Shown piece after piece: positions 16,273-24,118 of a stretch of 64,000 bases of DNA; positions within the stretch are counted from its first letter, which is position 1; every line of letters starts with the position of its first letter. The DNA lies in NCBI GenBank assembly GCA_963721645.1, contig CAVRJK010000002.1, forward strand, positions 186,001 through 250,000, read 5' to 3'. The stretch comes from JALZKA01 sp963721645 (lineage in GTDB: Bacteria; Actinomycetota; Thermoleophilia; Solirubrobacterales; 70-9). The translations under genes were made by a program, and so were the position numbers. A model generated the notes under the pieces. The model did not search any database. It was not told where the DNA came from and worked only from the letters and a program-made list of their open reading frames with translations.

Positions 16273-17430
16273 CTAGTCGACGAGTCCGAGCCTGCGCTTG
16301 AGGGCGATCACTCGCTCGGCCGCCTCCGTCAAGCGTTCGGGCGGGATATCGCCGCTCGCGACCGCCGTCTCGATCGCCTCGGCTATCTCGCCCGGGTCGC
16401 TGGGGGATGAGATCTGAATCAGGTCCGTTCCTGCGGCCAGCGCCTGCACCGCGGCATCCGCCGCCGACATGTTCACCTTCACGGCTCCGGAAGAGAGGTC
16501 GTCGGAGATCGCGAGGCCTTTGAATTTCGTGTCCTCGCGCAGCAGGGTCGTCGCGATGCTCGGCGTCAGGGCAGCCGGCACGACAGCATCGAAGTCGGGG
16601 TAGAGCGCGAGGGAGATGACGATTGCGGGAGCGTCCTTCGCCACAGCCTGAAACGGCGGGATGTCGCGCGCCAGGAGGATTTCGAGCGGGGATGAGACGG
16701 TTGCCGGTCCATTAGCCGTGTCTTGGGATGCAGCCCCCAGTCCCGGGAAGTGGAGCGGGGCACACGCAATTCCCGCATCGTCACATCCCTTGAGAGCCGC
16801 TTTTGTGAGCGCAGCGACGTCCGCAGTTTCGTCGGAGAAAGCACGCCCTGCGAGCGGGCTGTCAAGCGTCGCCACATCGGCGACGGGGAAGAGGTTCAGG
16901 TCGAACCCGGCGTCCACGAGGGCTTTGGACGCCGTCTGCGCCCACGACCGCGCAGCGCCGATCGAACCGTCCCGCCCGATATCCAGCGCTCGCTCCGCGG
17001 GCGGAAGATCTCCCAGTGCGCGATAGATGCCGCCCTCCTGGGAGGTGGCGACGAGTGGCGGCACGCCGTCGGTGGCCGTCAGGGCTGGAACGAGTCTCTT
17101 GCCTGCGTCGGCGCCCGCCCAGTTCTCGGCACGCACGAGGATCGCGCCAAGAGCGCCGTCGGCTGCTTCCCCGACGCCCGGGGCGTCGGGCGTCGTTCCC
17201 TCGAAGCCGAGCATGAGGATCTGCCGGGCCTGCTCGGCGACCGACATCTTGCGCACGACGGGATCGTCGGAGAGTGGCCCGCGTTTGGCTTTCGCCCCGG
17301 AGTCCTTTTCGGGCTCGGCGGGGCCACCGTCGTCACGGATCAAGAGAAACCAGGCCGCGACACCGATCGCGGCCAGGGCGACGACCACGATCAAACGCTT
17401 GAGGCGGAACCTCAGACTGGGAACGGGCAT
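16273..17430 (-). CDS. Membrane-anchored glycoside hydrolase family 3-like protein, active site altered
   Basis: A 385-aa protein with an N-terminal membrane anchor (LIVVVALAAIGVAAWFLLI) and a GH3 (NagZ-like) TIM-barrel domain. Recognisable blocks are FDLNLFPVADVA, APLHFPGLG and GLAISDDLSSGA. The last of these keeps the Asp that acts as nucleophile. In beta-N-acetylglucosaminidases the middle block is KHFPGHG followed by a DSH loop holding the acid/base His. Here it is LHFPGLG and QDTAN, and the DQEGG motif is SQEGG. The protein may be inactive or use a changed mechanism. It is divergent from lysC with a 50-bp gap. Confidence 0.8.
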   Translation of the reverse strand: MPVPSLRFRLKRLIVVVALAAIGVAAWFLLIRDDGGPAEPEKDSGAKAKRGPLSDDPVVRKMSVAEQARQILMLGFEGTTPDAPGVGEAADGALGAILVRAENWAGADAGKRLVPALTATDGVPPLVATSQEGGIYRALGDLPPAERALDIGRDGSIGAARSWAQTASKALVDAGFDLNLFPVADVATLDSPLAGRAFSDETADVAALTKAALKGCDDAGIACAPLHFPGLGAASQDTANGPATVSSPLEILLARDIPPFQAVAKDAPAIVISLALYPDFDAVVPAALTPSIATTLLREDTKFKGLAISDDLSSGAVKVNMSAADAAVQALAAGTDLIQISSPSDPGEIAEAIETAVASGDIPPERLTEAAERVIALKRRLGLVD

Positions 17431-17480
17431 CGCCTGATTATCCTCGGATACGTGAGACTGACGAGCCGCTGGGCTTCTGT

Positions 17481-18752
17481 ATGAGCGAGATCGTGGTCAT
17501 GAAGTTCGGTGGCACCTCGGTCGCCGGACCCGAGGACCTGAAGCGCGCCGCTGCGCGCATAGTCGCCGCGCGTGAAGGCGGAAGCCGGGTTGTCGCAGTT
17601 CTGTCGGCGCGCGGCAAGACCACGGACGAGCTGGTCGAGATGGCTCACGAGATCTCCGACAGGCCCTACGAGCGCGAGATGGACATGCTGCTTTCGGTCG
17701 GCGAGAGGATCTCGTGCGCCCTTTGTGCCATGGCCATTCACGACATGGGCCACGACGCCGTTTCTCTCACCGGATCGCAGGCGGGAATCGTCACCGACTC
17801 CTCCCACACCAAGGCCCGCATCCTGGAGGTCCGGGCCGACCGGATCCGCGCTGCGCTCTCCGAGGATCGCATTGTCCTGGTCGCGGGCTTCCAGGGCGTC
17901 TCGGGCGATTCACTCGACGTTACGACCCTGGGCCGCGGCGGCTCCGACACCACGGCGGTTGCGCTGGCCGCGGCGCTCGGCGCCACGGTCTGCGAGATCA
18001 ACACCGACGTCGCCGGAGTGTTTACTGCCGATCCCAGGATTTGCCCCGACGCGACCAAGCTGAGCGTCGTCTCGTTCGACGAGATGCTCGAGATGTCTGC
18101 CTCGGGAGCCGGCGTCTTGCAGCTTCGCTCAGTGGAGTACGCCCGCAACCACGGAGTTCGTATCCATTGCCGCAGCTCATTTGAGGAAGGTCGGGGTACC
18201 CTCGTCGTCTCCGAGGACGAAACGATGGAACGCCCCATGGTCACAGCCGTTACGCACACCTCTTCCGAGGGGCGCGTCACCGTTTCCGGAGTCTCGGACG
18301 AGCCGGGCGTCGCCGGACGCATCTTTGCCACTCTCGCCGAGGCGAACGTGAACGTGGACATGATCATTCAGAACGAGCCCGTCCACGGCGATCAGAAGGC
18401 GGACCTCTCGTTCACCGTCGGCCGCGACGAGCTCCGCACCGCAGCGGAGGCGATCGAGGCGCTCGGCGTCGGCGAGAAGATCCTGGCCGACGACCGCATC
18501 GGCAAGGTCTCGATCGTGGGTGCGGGAATGCGCAGTCACCCAGGTGTCGCGGCGAAGGTCTTCGAAACGCTCGGCGAGCACAAGATCAACATCGAGATGA
18601 TCTCCACTTCTCCGATCAAGATCTCGTGCGTCATCTCGGCCGACCAGGTGCCCGACGCGGTCCGCGCGCTTCACGCCGCGTTCGATCTGGGCGAAGGTGG
18701 CATCCAGCCGGAGGATCCGACCGGCGTTCACCGGCCCACCGTCACCTCCTAG
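17481..18752 (+). CDS. lysC: Aspartate kinase
   Basis: A 423-aa enzyme that phosphorylates aspartate, the first step to lysine, threonine and methionine. It begins EIVVMKFGGTSVAGPEDLKR, shows TTLGRGGSDTTAVALA and EINTDVAGVFTADPR in the kinase domain, and ends with two ACT domains (around VSGVSDEPGVAGRIFATLAE and VGAGMRSHPGVAAKVFETLG). The length matches the actinobacterial class in which an internal start can also produce a regulatory subunit. No ribosome binding site is obvious before the ATG, so the mRNA may be leaderless. Asd lies downstream after a 245-bp gap holding a PIN-domain remnant. Confidence 0.95.
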   Translation: MSEIVVMKFGGTSVAGPEDLKRAAARIVAAREGGSRVVAVLSARGKTTDELVEMAHEISDRPYEREMDMLLSVGERISCALCAMAIHDMGHDAVSLTGSQAGIVTDSSHTKARILEVRADRIRAALSEDRIVLVAGFQGVSGDSLDVTTLGRGGSDTTAVALAAALGATVCEINTDVAGVFTADPRICPDATKLSVVSFDEMLEMSASGAGVLQLRSVEYARNHGVRIHCRSSFEEGRGTLVVSEDETMERPMVTAVTHTSSEGRVTVSGVSDEPGVAGRIFATLAEANVNVDMIIQNEPVHGDQKADLSFTVGRDELRTAAEAIEALGVGEKILADDRIGKVSIVGAGMRSHPGVAAKVFETLGEHKINIEMISTSPIKISCVISADQVPDAVRALHAAFDLGEGGIQPEDPTGVHRPTVTS

Positions 18753-18763
18753 CCCGCGCGGCG

Positions 18764-18988
18764 TTACGGCCGTAGCTCGACGAACCCGGCCGCGGCGAAG
18801 TCGCCATCGAAGGCAAGCGCATCGGTGATCCCGTTTCGGCGCATGAAGGCAAAGCTCGTGGCGTCGACGAAAGAGTATTTGCGCTCGTCACGACGGCGAA
18901 GCCAGTCGAGGGCCTCGTGCTCAAGGTCGCGATCAATCCGATTCGTGGTTCTCAGCTTCAGCCGGATCGCCCCTCTTCGCTCCGCCAT
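18764..18988 (-). pseudogene. Truncated VapC-like PIN-domain gene (C-terminal half only)
   Basis: The frame encodes about 74 aa. Residues from ~25 match the C-terminal half of PIN-domain toxins (ALDWLRRRDERKYSFVDATS, then FAFMRRNGITDALAFDGDFA). The N-terminal half with the first catalytic Asp is absent, and there is no antitoxin gene. Typical VapC proteins are 125-140 aa. The fragment lies between lysC and asd, ten bases from the asd start, so asd transcription must begin inside it or read through from lysC. Confidence 0.75.
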
Positions 18989-18997
18989 ACTTGACCG

Positions 18998-20056
18998 ATG
19001 ACCAACGAGGCCTATCGAGTCGGCGTTCTGGGCGCCACCGGCGCTGTTGGGTCGACGATCCTGAAAGTGCTCGCCGAGCGCGAGTTCCCGGTCTCAGAGC
19101 TCGTTCCGCTCGCTTCTGGCCGCTCGGCCGGGCGGCGCGTGCCCTTCGGCTCGGACGAGGTCGTGGTCGTCGAGGTCTCCGAGGAGTCGATCCAGGGGCT
19201 CGACCTCGTCTTGAGTTCGGCGGGCGGCTCAGTTTCAGCCGAGTGGGCCCCGAAGATGGTCGCCGCCGGGGCGGTCGTCGTCGACAACACGAGCTTTTGG
19301 CGCATGCATCCCGACGTACCCCTCGTGGTCGCCGAGGTCAACCCTGACGCCGCGGCCGACCACTCCGGCCTGATCGCCAACCCGAACTGCACGACGATGC
19401 AGATGATGGTCGCTCTCGCGCCCATTCAGCGCCACATCGGTATCGACCGCCTCGTCGTTTCGACTTACCAGTCAGTGTCGGGAACTGGCCAGAAGGCGAT
19501 CGAGGAGCTGCAGGCGCAGTCGCGCGCCGTGCTCGACGGGGAGACGCCCGAGGCGAAGGTCTATCCGCACCCCATCGCTTTCAACGTGATCCCGCAGGTC
19601 GAGACCTTCTCGGACGGTGACGACTACACGACCGAAGAGCGCAAGGTGATGGCGGAAACCTCGAAGATCCTGGGCGTGAGCCCTGACGAGCTCCGCGTGT
19701 CGGCGACCTGTGCGCGCGTCCCGGTGGTCACGGGCCATTCGATCTCGGCGAACGTGGAGACCTCCGAGGAGTTCAGCCCCGAGGAGTGCCGCGAATTGCT
19801 TGCCGGCGCACCTGGGGTAGTCGTAGTGGATTCGCCGGAGTCCGGCGTCTACCCCCTTGCGACGGACGTCGCCGGGCAGGACGACGTGTTGGTCGGCCGA
19901 ATCCGGCGCGATCCGTCGCATCCCCGCTGCCTAAACATGTGGATCGTCGGAGACAACCTTCGAAAGGGCGCAGCTACCAATGCCGTCCAGGTTGCAGAAC
20001 TCCTCGTCGAGCGCGACCTTGTGCGCGTTCCCGCGGGCGCTTCGCCGCTCGCGTAG
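18998..20056 (+). CDS. asd: Aspartate-semialdehyde dehydrogenase
   Basis: A 352-aa NADPH-dependent enzyme that reduces aspartyl phosphate to the semialdehyde, the step after LysC. It has the Rossmann motif VGVLGATGAVGS, a catalytic Cys in ANPNCTTMQMM, VSTYQSVSGTG and a catalytic His in RVPVVTGHS. The length is normal for the family. It follows lysC on the same strand but is separated from it by a PIN-domain remnant, whereas related bacteria usually keep lysC-asd adjacent. Confidence 0.95.
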   Translation: MTNEAYRVGVLGATGAVGSTILKVLAEREFPVSELVPLASGRSAGRRVPFGSDEVVVVEVSEESIQGLDLVLSSAGGSVSAEWAPKMVAAGAVVVDNTSFWRMHPDVPLVVAEVNPDAAADHSGLIANPNCTTMQMMVALAPIQRHIGIDRLVVSTYQSVSGTGQKAIEELQAQSRAVLDGETPEAKVYPHPIAFNVIPQVETFSDGDDYTTEERKVMAETSKILGVSPDELRVSATCARVPVVTGHSISANVETSEEFSPEECRELLAGAPGVVVVDSPESGVYPLATDVAGQDDVLVGRIRRDPSHPRCLNMWIVGDNLRKGAATNAVQVAELLVERDLVRVPAGASPLA

Positions 20057-20068
20057 CGCGCGGCTGCG

Positions 20069-20536
20069 CTAGGCCTCTGCCTTTGCCATGAAGCGCTTTG
20101 CGAGCGCCTCGAAGTAGTCGGCGCGGGTAACGACCGCATGAACCTTGCCGTTGGTGGCGATTGGAATGACCAGCACCCGGTGATGGAGGAAGAGCTCGGC
20201 CAACTGAGTGTCCGAGTAGTCGTCTTCGACGAGGACGTGATCGGTCGTCAGGTACTTCTCGATCGACTCTGTCGCGCACTCCTCACGGCGGTCGATCGTG
20301 TAGTCGATCGAGCGCTTGATCATCGCCGATGATGAGAGCTCGTTCATGTATGCGGGGAACAGGGCGAGCATGAACTCGCGCTCGCCGAAGATCCCGGCAA
20401 ACTTCCCGTCCGCGTCCACGACCGGCAGGCCCGGCAGCTTCAATTCGATCACGCGCTGCGCCGCGGTTGCGACGTCGTCGGTTACCTGTAGCGGCTCGAC
20501 CTCGCGGATTGTCTCCATGACGATGGAATCGGGCAT
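20069..20536 (-). CDS. Two-CBS-domain protein
   Basis: A 155-aa protein made of a pair of CBS motifs. The first (about residues 10-75) includes RVIELKLPGLPVVDADGKF and AGIFGEREFML; the second (about 85-150) includes LAELFLHHRVLVIPIATNGK. Such stand-alone modules bind adenine nucleotides and regulate partners. It lies 18 bases after an ArsB/NhaD-type transporter on the same strand and may be its sensor subunit, which is inferred from position only. A loop with a Met-rich stretch (EREFMLALFPAYMNELSSSA) follows the first CBS motif. Confidence 0.85.
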   Translation of the reverse strand: MPDSIVMETIREVEPLQVTDDVATAAQRVIELKLPGLPVVDADGKFAGIFGEREFMLALFPAYMNELSSSAMIKRSIDYTIDRREECATESIEKYLTTDHVLVEDDYSDTQLAELFLHHRVLVIPIATNGKVHAVVTRADYFEALAKRFMAKAEA

Positions 20537-20554
20537 CGCGCGCGTCCCCTTCCC

Positions 20555-21820
20555 TTAGATGGCTATGTAGCGGATTGCGACGTAAGCAGAGGCGATCAAG
20601 AGGCTCACAACGGTAACCGGGATGCCGACGCGAAGGAACGCGACGAACCCGATCGGCCTCCCGGCCCGCTCGGTCAGGCCGGCTGCCGCGACGTTGGCCG
20701 CCGCAGCGATGATCGTCGCGTTCCCGCCAAAGCAGGCACCCAGGGATAGAGCCCACCAGTAGGCGTCATCGCCCGAGTCAGACTGAAGCTCGCCGACCAC
20801 GGGGATCATCGCGGTGGTGAACGGGATGTTGTCGACGATCGCAGAGCCGATACCGCTGATCCAGACGATGCCGAGGAGCTCAGCGGTCCGGTCACCGCCG
20901 GTGACGTCCTTGACCCCGTTGGCGATCTCGGCGATGGCACCGGTTTCCTCGAGGGCCCCGACCATGACGAAGAGCGCGACGAAGAAGAAGAGAGTCGGCC
21001 ACTCGATCTTCGAGAGCGCCTGCTCGAGATCGATCGTCGTCACCAGGAGGGCGACGGCAGCCCCGGTCAGAGCTACGGTCGCGGGCTCGATGTGAAGCGC
21101 CTGATGCGCGAAGAAAAGGAGGACGGTGGCGATCAGGACCGGTCCCGTTCGCCGAAGCTCGGGCCAGTCGCGGATCGAGGCGCGGGCGTCCAGCTCCATC
21201 ACGAGCTTTCGGTTCTCCTCTGCGATGTCGATCTGCCTGCGGTAGAAGAGGTAGAGGCCCCCCATCACGACGCAGAACGTCACGACCACTACCGGCGCGA
21301 GGTTGACGATGAACTGGTTGAAGGAGAGATCGGTTGCGCCCGCGATGATGATGTTGGGTGGGTCACCGATCAGGGTCGCGGTGCCGCCGATGTTCGAGGC
21401 CATGACCTCGATCACGATGAGGGGGATCGGGTCGATGTCGAGGGCGTCGGCGAGGAGGAAGGTGATCGGTACGACGAGGAGAATCGTCGTCAGGTTGTCC
21501 AGGAAGGCGGACAAAACGGCAGTCGTCAGCGCCAGGGAAAGCACGACGCGGAACGGCTCTCCCTTCGAGATCTGACCGGCGCGGATCGCTATGTAGTCGT
21601 AGACCCCGGTCTGCTGGGTCAGATAGACGAGAATCATCATTCCCGCCAGAAGGCCGATCGTGTTGAAGTCGATCGCCTCGATGGCGGCCTCTTGGTCGTA
21701 CTCGGAGCCGACGAAGAGGACGACGATGGCGGCGCCCGCCAGGGCTACCTTGGTGCGATGGACTCGCTCGCTCGCGATGAGCGCAAGTGCGAGCAGGAAT
21801 GTAGCGACGGCGATAGCCAT
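20555..21820 (-). CDS. ArsB/NhaD ion-transporter superfamily permease
   Basis: A 421-aa integral membrane protein with about 11-12 helices and two inverted repeats. Hallmarks are GGTATLIGDPPNIIIAGA in the first half, and IVDNIPFTTAMIPVV with ACFGGNATIIAAAANV in the second. These form the ion-binding hairpins of the superfamily. Members carry arsenite, Na+/H+ or dicarboxylates. Because it neighbours a CPA2 antiporter, Na+/H+ exchange is a reasonable but unproven guess. It lies 63 bases after the CPA2 gene and 18 before the CBS gene. Confidence 0.88.
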   Translation of the reverse strand: MAIAVATFLLALALIASERVHRTKVALAGAAIVVLFVGSEYDQEAAIEAIDFNTIGLLAGMMILVYLTQQTGVYDYIAIRAGQISKGEPFRVVLSLALTTAVLSAFLDNLTTILLVVPITFLLADALDIDPIPLIVIEVMASNIGGTATLIGDPPNIIIAGATDLSFNQFIVNLAPVVVVTFCVVMGGLYLFYRRQIDIAEENRKLVMELDARASIRDWPELRRTGPVLIATVLLFFAHQALHIEPATVALTGAAVALLVTTIDLEQALSKIEWPTLFFFVALFVMVGALEETGAIAEIANGVKDVTGGDRTAELLGIVWISGIGSAIVDNIPFTTAMIPVVGELQSDSGDDAYWWALSLGACFGGNATIIAAAANVAAAGLTERAGRPIGFVAFLRVGIPVTVVSLLIASAYVAIRYIAI

Positions 21821-21883
21821 GGTCCATGTTTGCCGACCAGACTTCCCGGCGCTCCGCTTGCGAGCCTACCAGCGGTGCTCAGG

Positions 21884-23059
21884 TCAGTCGGGTCGGATCA
21901 GCCTACGCAGCACCGGAGGGACGATCACAGTGGTCAGGATTGACATACCCACAATCGCTGCAAAGAGTTCCGGGTCGATTACACCGGCGCTCGCTCCGAT
22001 CCCCGCGACGATGATTCCCACCTCGCCACGCGGCACCATGCCCGCGCTGATCGCCCAGGACTCGGAGCGAGGCGAACCCAGGGTGCCTAGACGTGCTCCC
22101 GCGACCTTGGTCACAATGGCGACCGCCGTCAGCAACGCGAGGATCCCGATGACCTCGGCGTCCGCAAATGAGCCGATATCCAGCTGGATGCCGATCGCAG
22201 CGAAGAAGAAAGGTGGGAAGAACGCGTAGAGACCCTCGACTTCCTCTTCGATTGGGTGCTGGTCCTTTGTCTCAGCGACGATGAGGCCGGCGAGGAAGGC
22301 TCCAATCACGGTTGCCAGGCCGATCTCGGCCGCCAGTGCCGCAAGAACGAGGCACAGGATCACGGCTGGAAGCAGGGGGGAGTCCGAGAACCGCGGCTCC
22401 TGGAGAAGCCCCGGGCGTGCCTGCATCAACCGCACGCCTCCCAGGGCGAAGAACGCGAGGAAGCCCGCTGCCAGGCCCAGCGCGACCAGGATCGCGACCA
22501 CGTCGATGCCCCCCTCGGCCGCGATCCCCACGGCCACGGCGACGAGGATCAGGGCCAGGATGTCGTCGATCACTGCCGCGCCCAGGATCGTCCGCGCGAC
22601 GCGCGAGCCGAGCGCTCCCATCTCGGCCAGGACAGCGGAGGTGATGCCGACGCTTGTGGCCGAGAGCGCCGCCCCGAGGAACAGGGCGGTCTCGGTCGAC
22701 TCGCCGAGCGCAAGGCCTACGGCGAGGCCGCCGGCGAAGGGGATCGCCACCCCCGCAACGCCAACGCGCAGCGCAGTGCCGCCGACCTCGCGCATCTCGT
22801 GGAGCCGGGTCTCGAGCCCAACCCAGAAAAGGAGGAACACCACGCCGAGCTCAGAGAAGACTTCCAGAACGTCAGTGAGTTCGACGAAGCCGAACACGGC
22901 GGGTCCCACCAGTACGCCGGCCAGGATCTCTCCGATGATTGCGGGCTGTCCGATGCGCTTGAACAGCTCGTCGCCGAGCTTGGCGGCAATCAGGACGATC
23001 GCCAGATCGGTCAGCGCAGCCGCGGCCTCGCTGGCCGCGGCGATGGGAATCAACGACAT
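21884..23059 (-). CDS. CPA2 family cation:proton antiporter (KefB/NapA type)
   Basis: A 391-aa membrane protein with about 12 helices. LFKRIGQPAIIGEILAGVLV is the typical first half, AVIDDILALILVAVAVGI carries the Asp-Asp pair expected of electrogenic CPA2 exchangers, and MVPRGEVGIIVAGIGAS is near the end. It lacks the C-terminal TrkA-N/RCK domain of KefB/KefC, so it is closer to NapA/GerN-type Na+/H+ antiporters. It sits ten bases behind the 51-aa gene at the end of the succinate dehydrogenase cluster. Confidence 0.9.
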   Translation of the reverse strand: MSLIPIAAASEAAAALTDLAIVLIAAKLGDELFKRIGQPAIIGEILAGVLVGPAVFGFVELTDVLEVFSELGVVFLLFWVGLETRLHEMREVGGTALRVGVAGVAIPFAGGLAVGLALGESTETALFLGAALSATSVGITSAVLAEMGALGSRVARTILGAAVIDDILALILVAVAVGIAAEGGIDVVAILVALGLAAGFLAFFALGGVRLMQARPGLLQEPRFSDSPLLPAVILCLVLAALAAEIGLATVIGAFLAGLIVAETKDQHPIEEEVEGLYAFFPPFFFAAIGIQLDIGSFADAEVIGILALLTAVAIVTKVAGARLGTLGSPRSESWAISAGMVPRGEVGIIVAGIGASAGVIDPELFAAIVGMSILTTVIVPPVLRRLIRPD

Positions 23060-23069
23060 GCCGGTGCCG

Positions 23070-23225
23070 CTATGCGGCCGCTAGCTCTTCGATCACGCGG
23101 CGCGCAGTGTCCTCGTCGACCTCGGCCTGCTTGGCATAAAGGGCAACGGCCTCGTCGATGCGGCCGAACAAGACCAGCTGCTCGATCTCCGCCGCAGGCT
23201 TCAAGAGCTCGGGCTCCTGGCTCAC
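23070..23225 (-). CDS. 51-aa protein at the end of the second succinate dehydrogenase cluster
   Basis: A short gene with a GTG start at 23225 overlapping the TGA of the HdrB-like gene (GTGA), and a TAG at 23070. The product begins SQEPELLKPAAEIEQLVLFG and continues RIDEAVALYAKQAEVDEDTA, then RRVIEELAAA. It is acidic and fully helical in appearance. It recalls the C-terminal fold of ribosomal protein L7/L12, also found in small unknown actinobacterial proteins. The tight overlap and codon use support translation. It may be a small accessory subunit. Confidence 0.7.
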   Translation of the reverse strand: MSQEPELLKPAAEIEQLVLFGRIDEAVALYAKQAEVDEDTARRVIEELAAA

Positions 23226-24118
23226 GCAGTAGCTCCAGTCAGGCGCTCGACCACCGCGTCGGTCGAGGCGATGTGGCGGGCCATCCCGAGCTCTGACGGC
23301 TCAAAGCCCATTGCGAGTCCGACGAGCTGGGGCAGGTGAAGGACGGCGAGCCCGAGGTCGCGATTGACCGCCTTTGCCGCCTCGGGCTGCTGGAGGTCGA
23401 GGTTCAGGTGGCAGAGCGGGCAAGGAGTGACCAGGCAGTCCGCGCCCTCATCGATCGCGTCGCCGATGTGCGTACCGGCCTGCGTAAGCGAGGTCTCGCG
23501 GTTCATCGTGATGATCGGGAAGCCGCAACACTTGCGCGAGCCGTCGTAGTCGACGACGGTGCCGCCGAGGGCGTCGATGACCTGCTCGAGGTAGATGTCG
23601 CGGTCGGGGTTTTCGTCGTAACCGAGTCGGGTCTTCGGGCGCAGCACGTAGCAGCCGTAAAAGGGCCCTACGCGGAGCCCCTCGAGGGGCCGGGTGACCT
23701 TTGCCCGGAGCGTGTCCAGGCCGATGTCTTCGACCAGGAGCCAGAGGAAGTTCTTGTTGGTGAAGCCGTCCTTGCCGGCGACGTACTCGAGCCCTTCGCC
23801 GGAGAGCGCCTCGTTGATGTGCTTGCGGTACTCGGCGTTTGCGTCAAGCCGCTCCTGGCACTCGGACTGGGCGCCCTGGCAGGTCGAGCAGATGTTCATC
23901 ATCGCGAGGCCTGTTTCCTGGGCAAGCGCGAAGGTGCGGGCGTTCAGCGTGTCGGCTAGCTCCTGGTTGTGCTCGGCGATGACGCCGGCGCCGCAGCAGT
24001 TCGCGCGGTCGAGCGTTACGAGCTCGATGCCGAGCCCCTCGGCAACCAGTGCCATCGAGCCGTGGAGCTCGGTCGTAAAGCCGCGCGAGACGCAGCCGGG
24101 CCAGTAAGCGAGCTTCAT
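23222..24118 (-). CDS. HdrB-like CCG-domain subunit of a second succinate dehydrogenase
   Basis: A 298-aa protein from the ATG at 24118, which overlaps the stop of the iron-sulfur subunit gene. It has two cysteine-rich CCG domains. The first is ANCCGAG with CSTCQGAQSEC; the second is KCCGFPII with TPCPLCHLN. In HdrB these bind a non-cubane cluster pair, and the same fold replaces the cytochrome subunit in type-E succinate dehydrogenases (SdhE/SdhC of archaea). No signal peptide or membrane helix is seen, so it would attach the complex to the membrane peripherally. Confidence 0.88.
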   Translation of the reverse strand: MKLAYWPGCVSRGFTTELHGSMALVAEGLGIELVTLDRANCCGAGVIAEHNQELADTLNARTFALAQETGLAMMNICSTCQGAQSECQERLDANAEYRKHINEALSGEGLEYVAGKDGFTNKNFLWLLVEDIGLDTLRAKVTRPLEGLRVGPFYGCYVLRPKTRLGYDENPDRDIYLEQVIDALGGTVVDYDGSRKCCGFPIITMNRETSLTQAGTHIGDAIDEGADCLVTPCPLCHLNLDLQQPEAAKAVNRDLGLAVLHLPQLVGLAMGFEPSELGMARHIASTDAVVERLTGATA

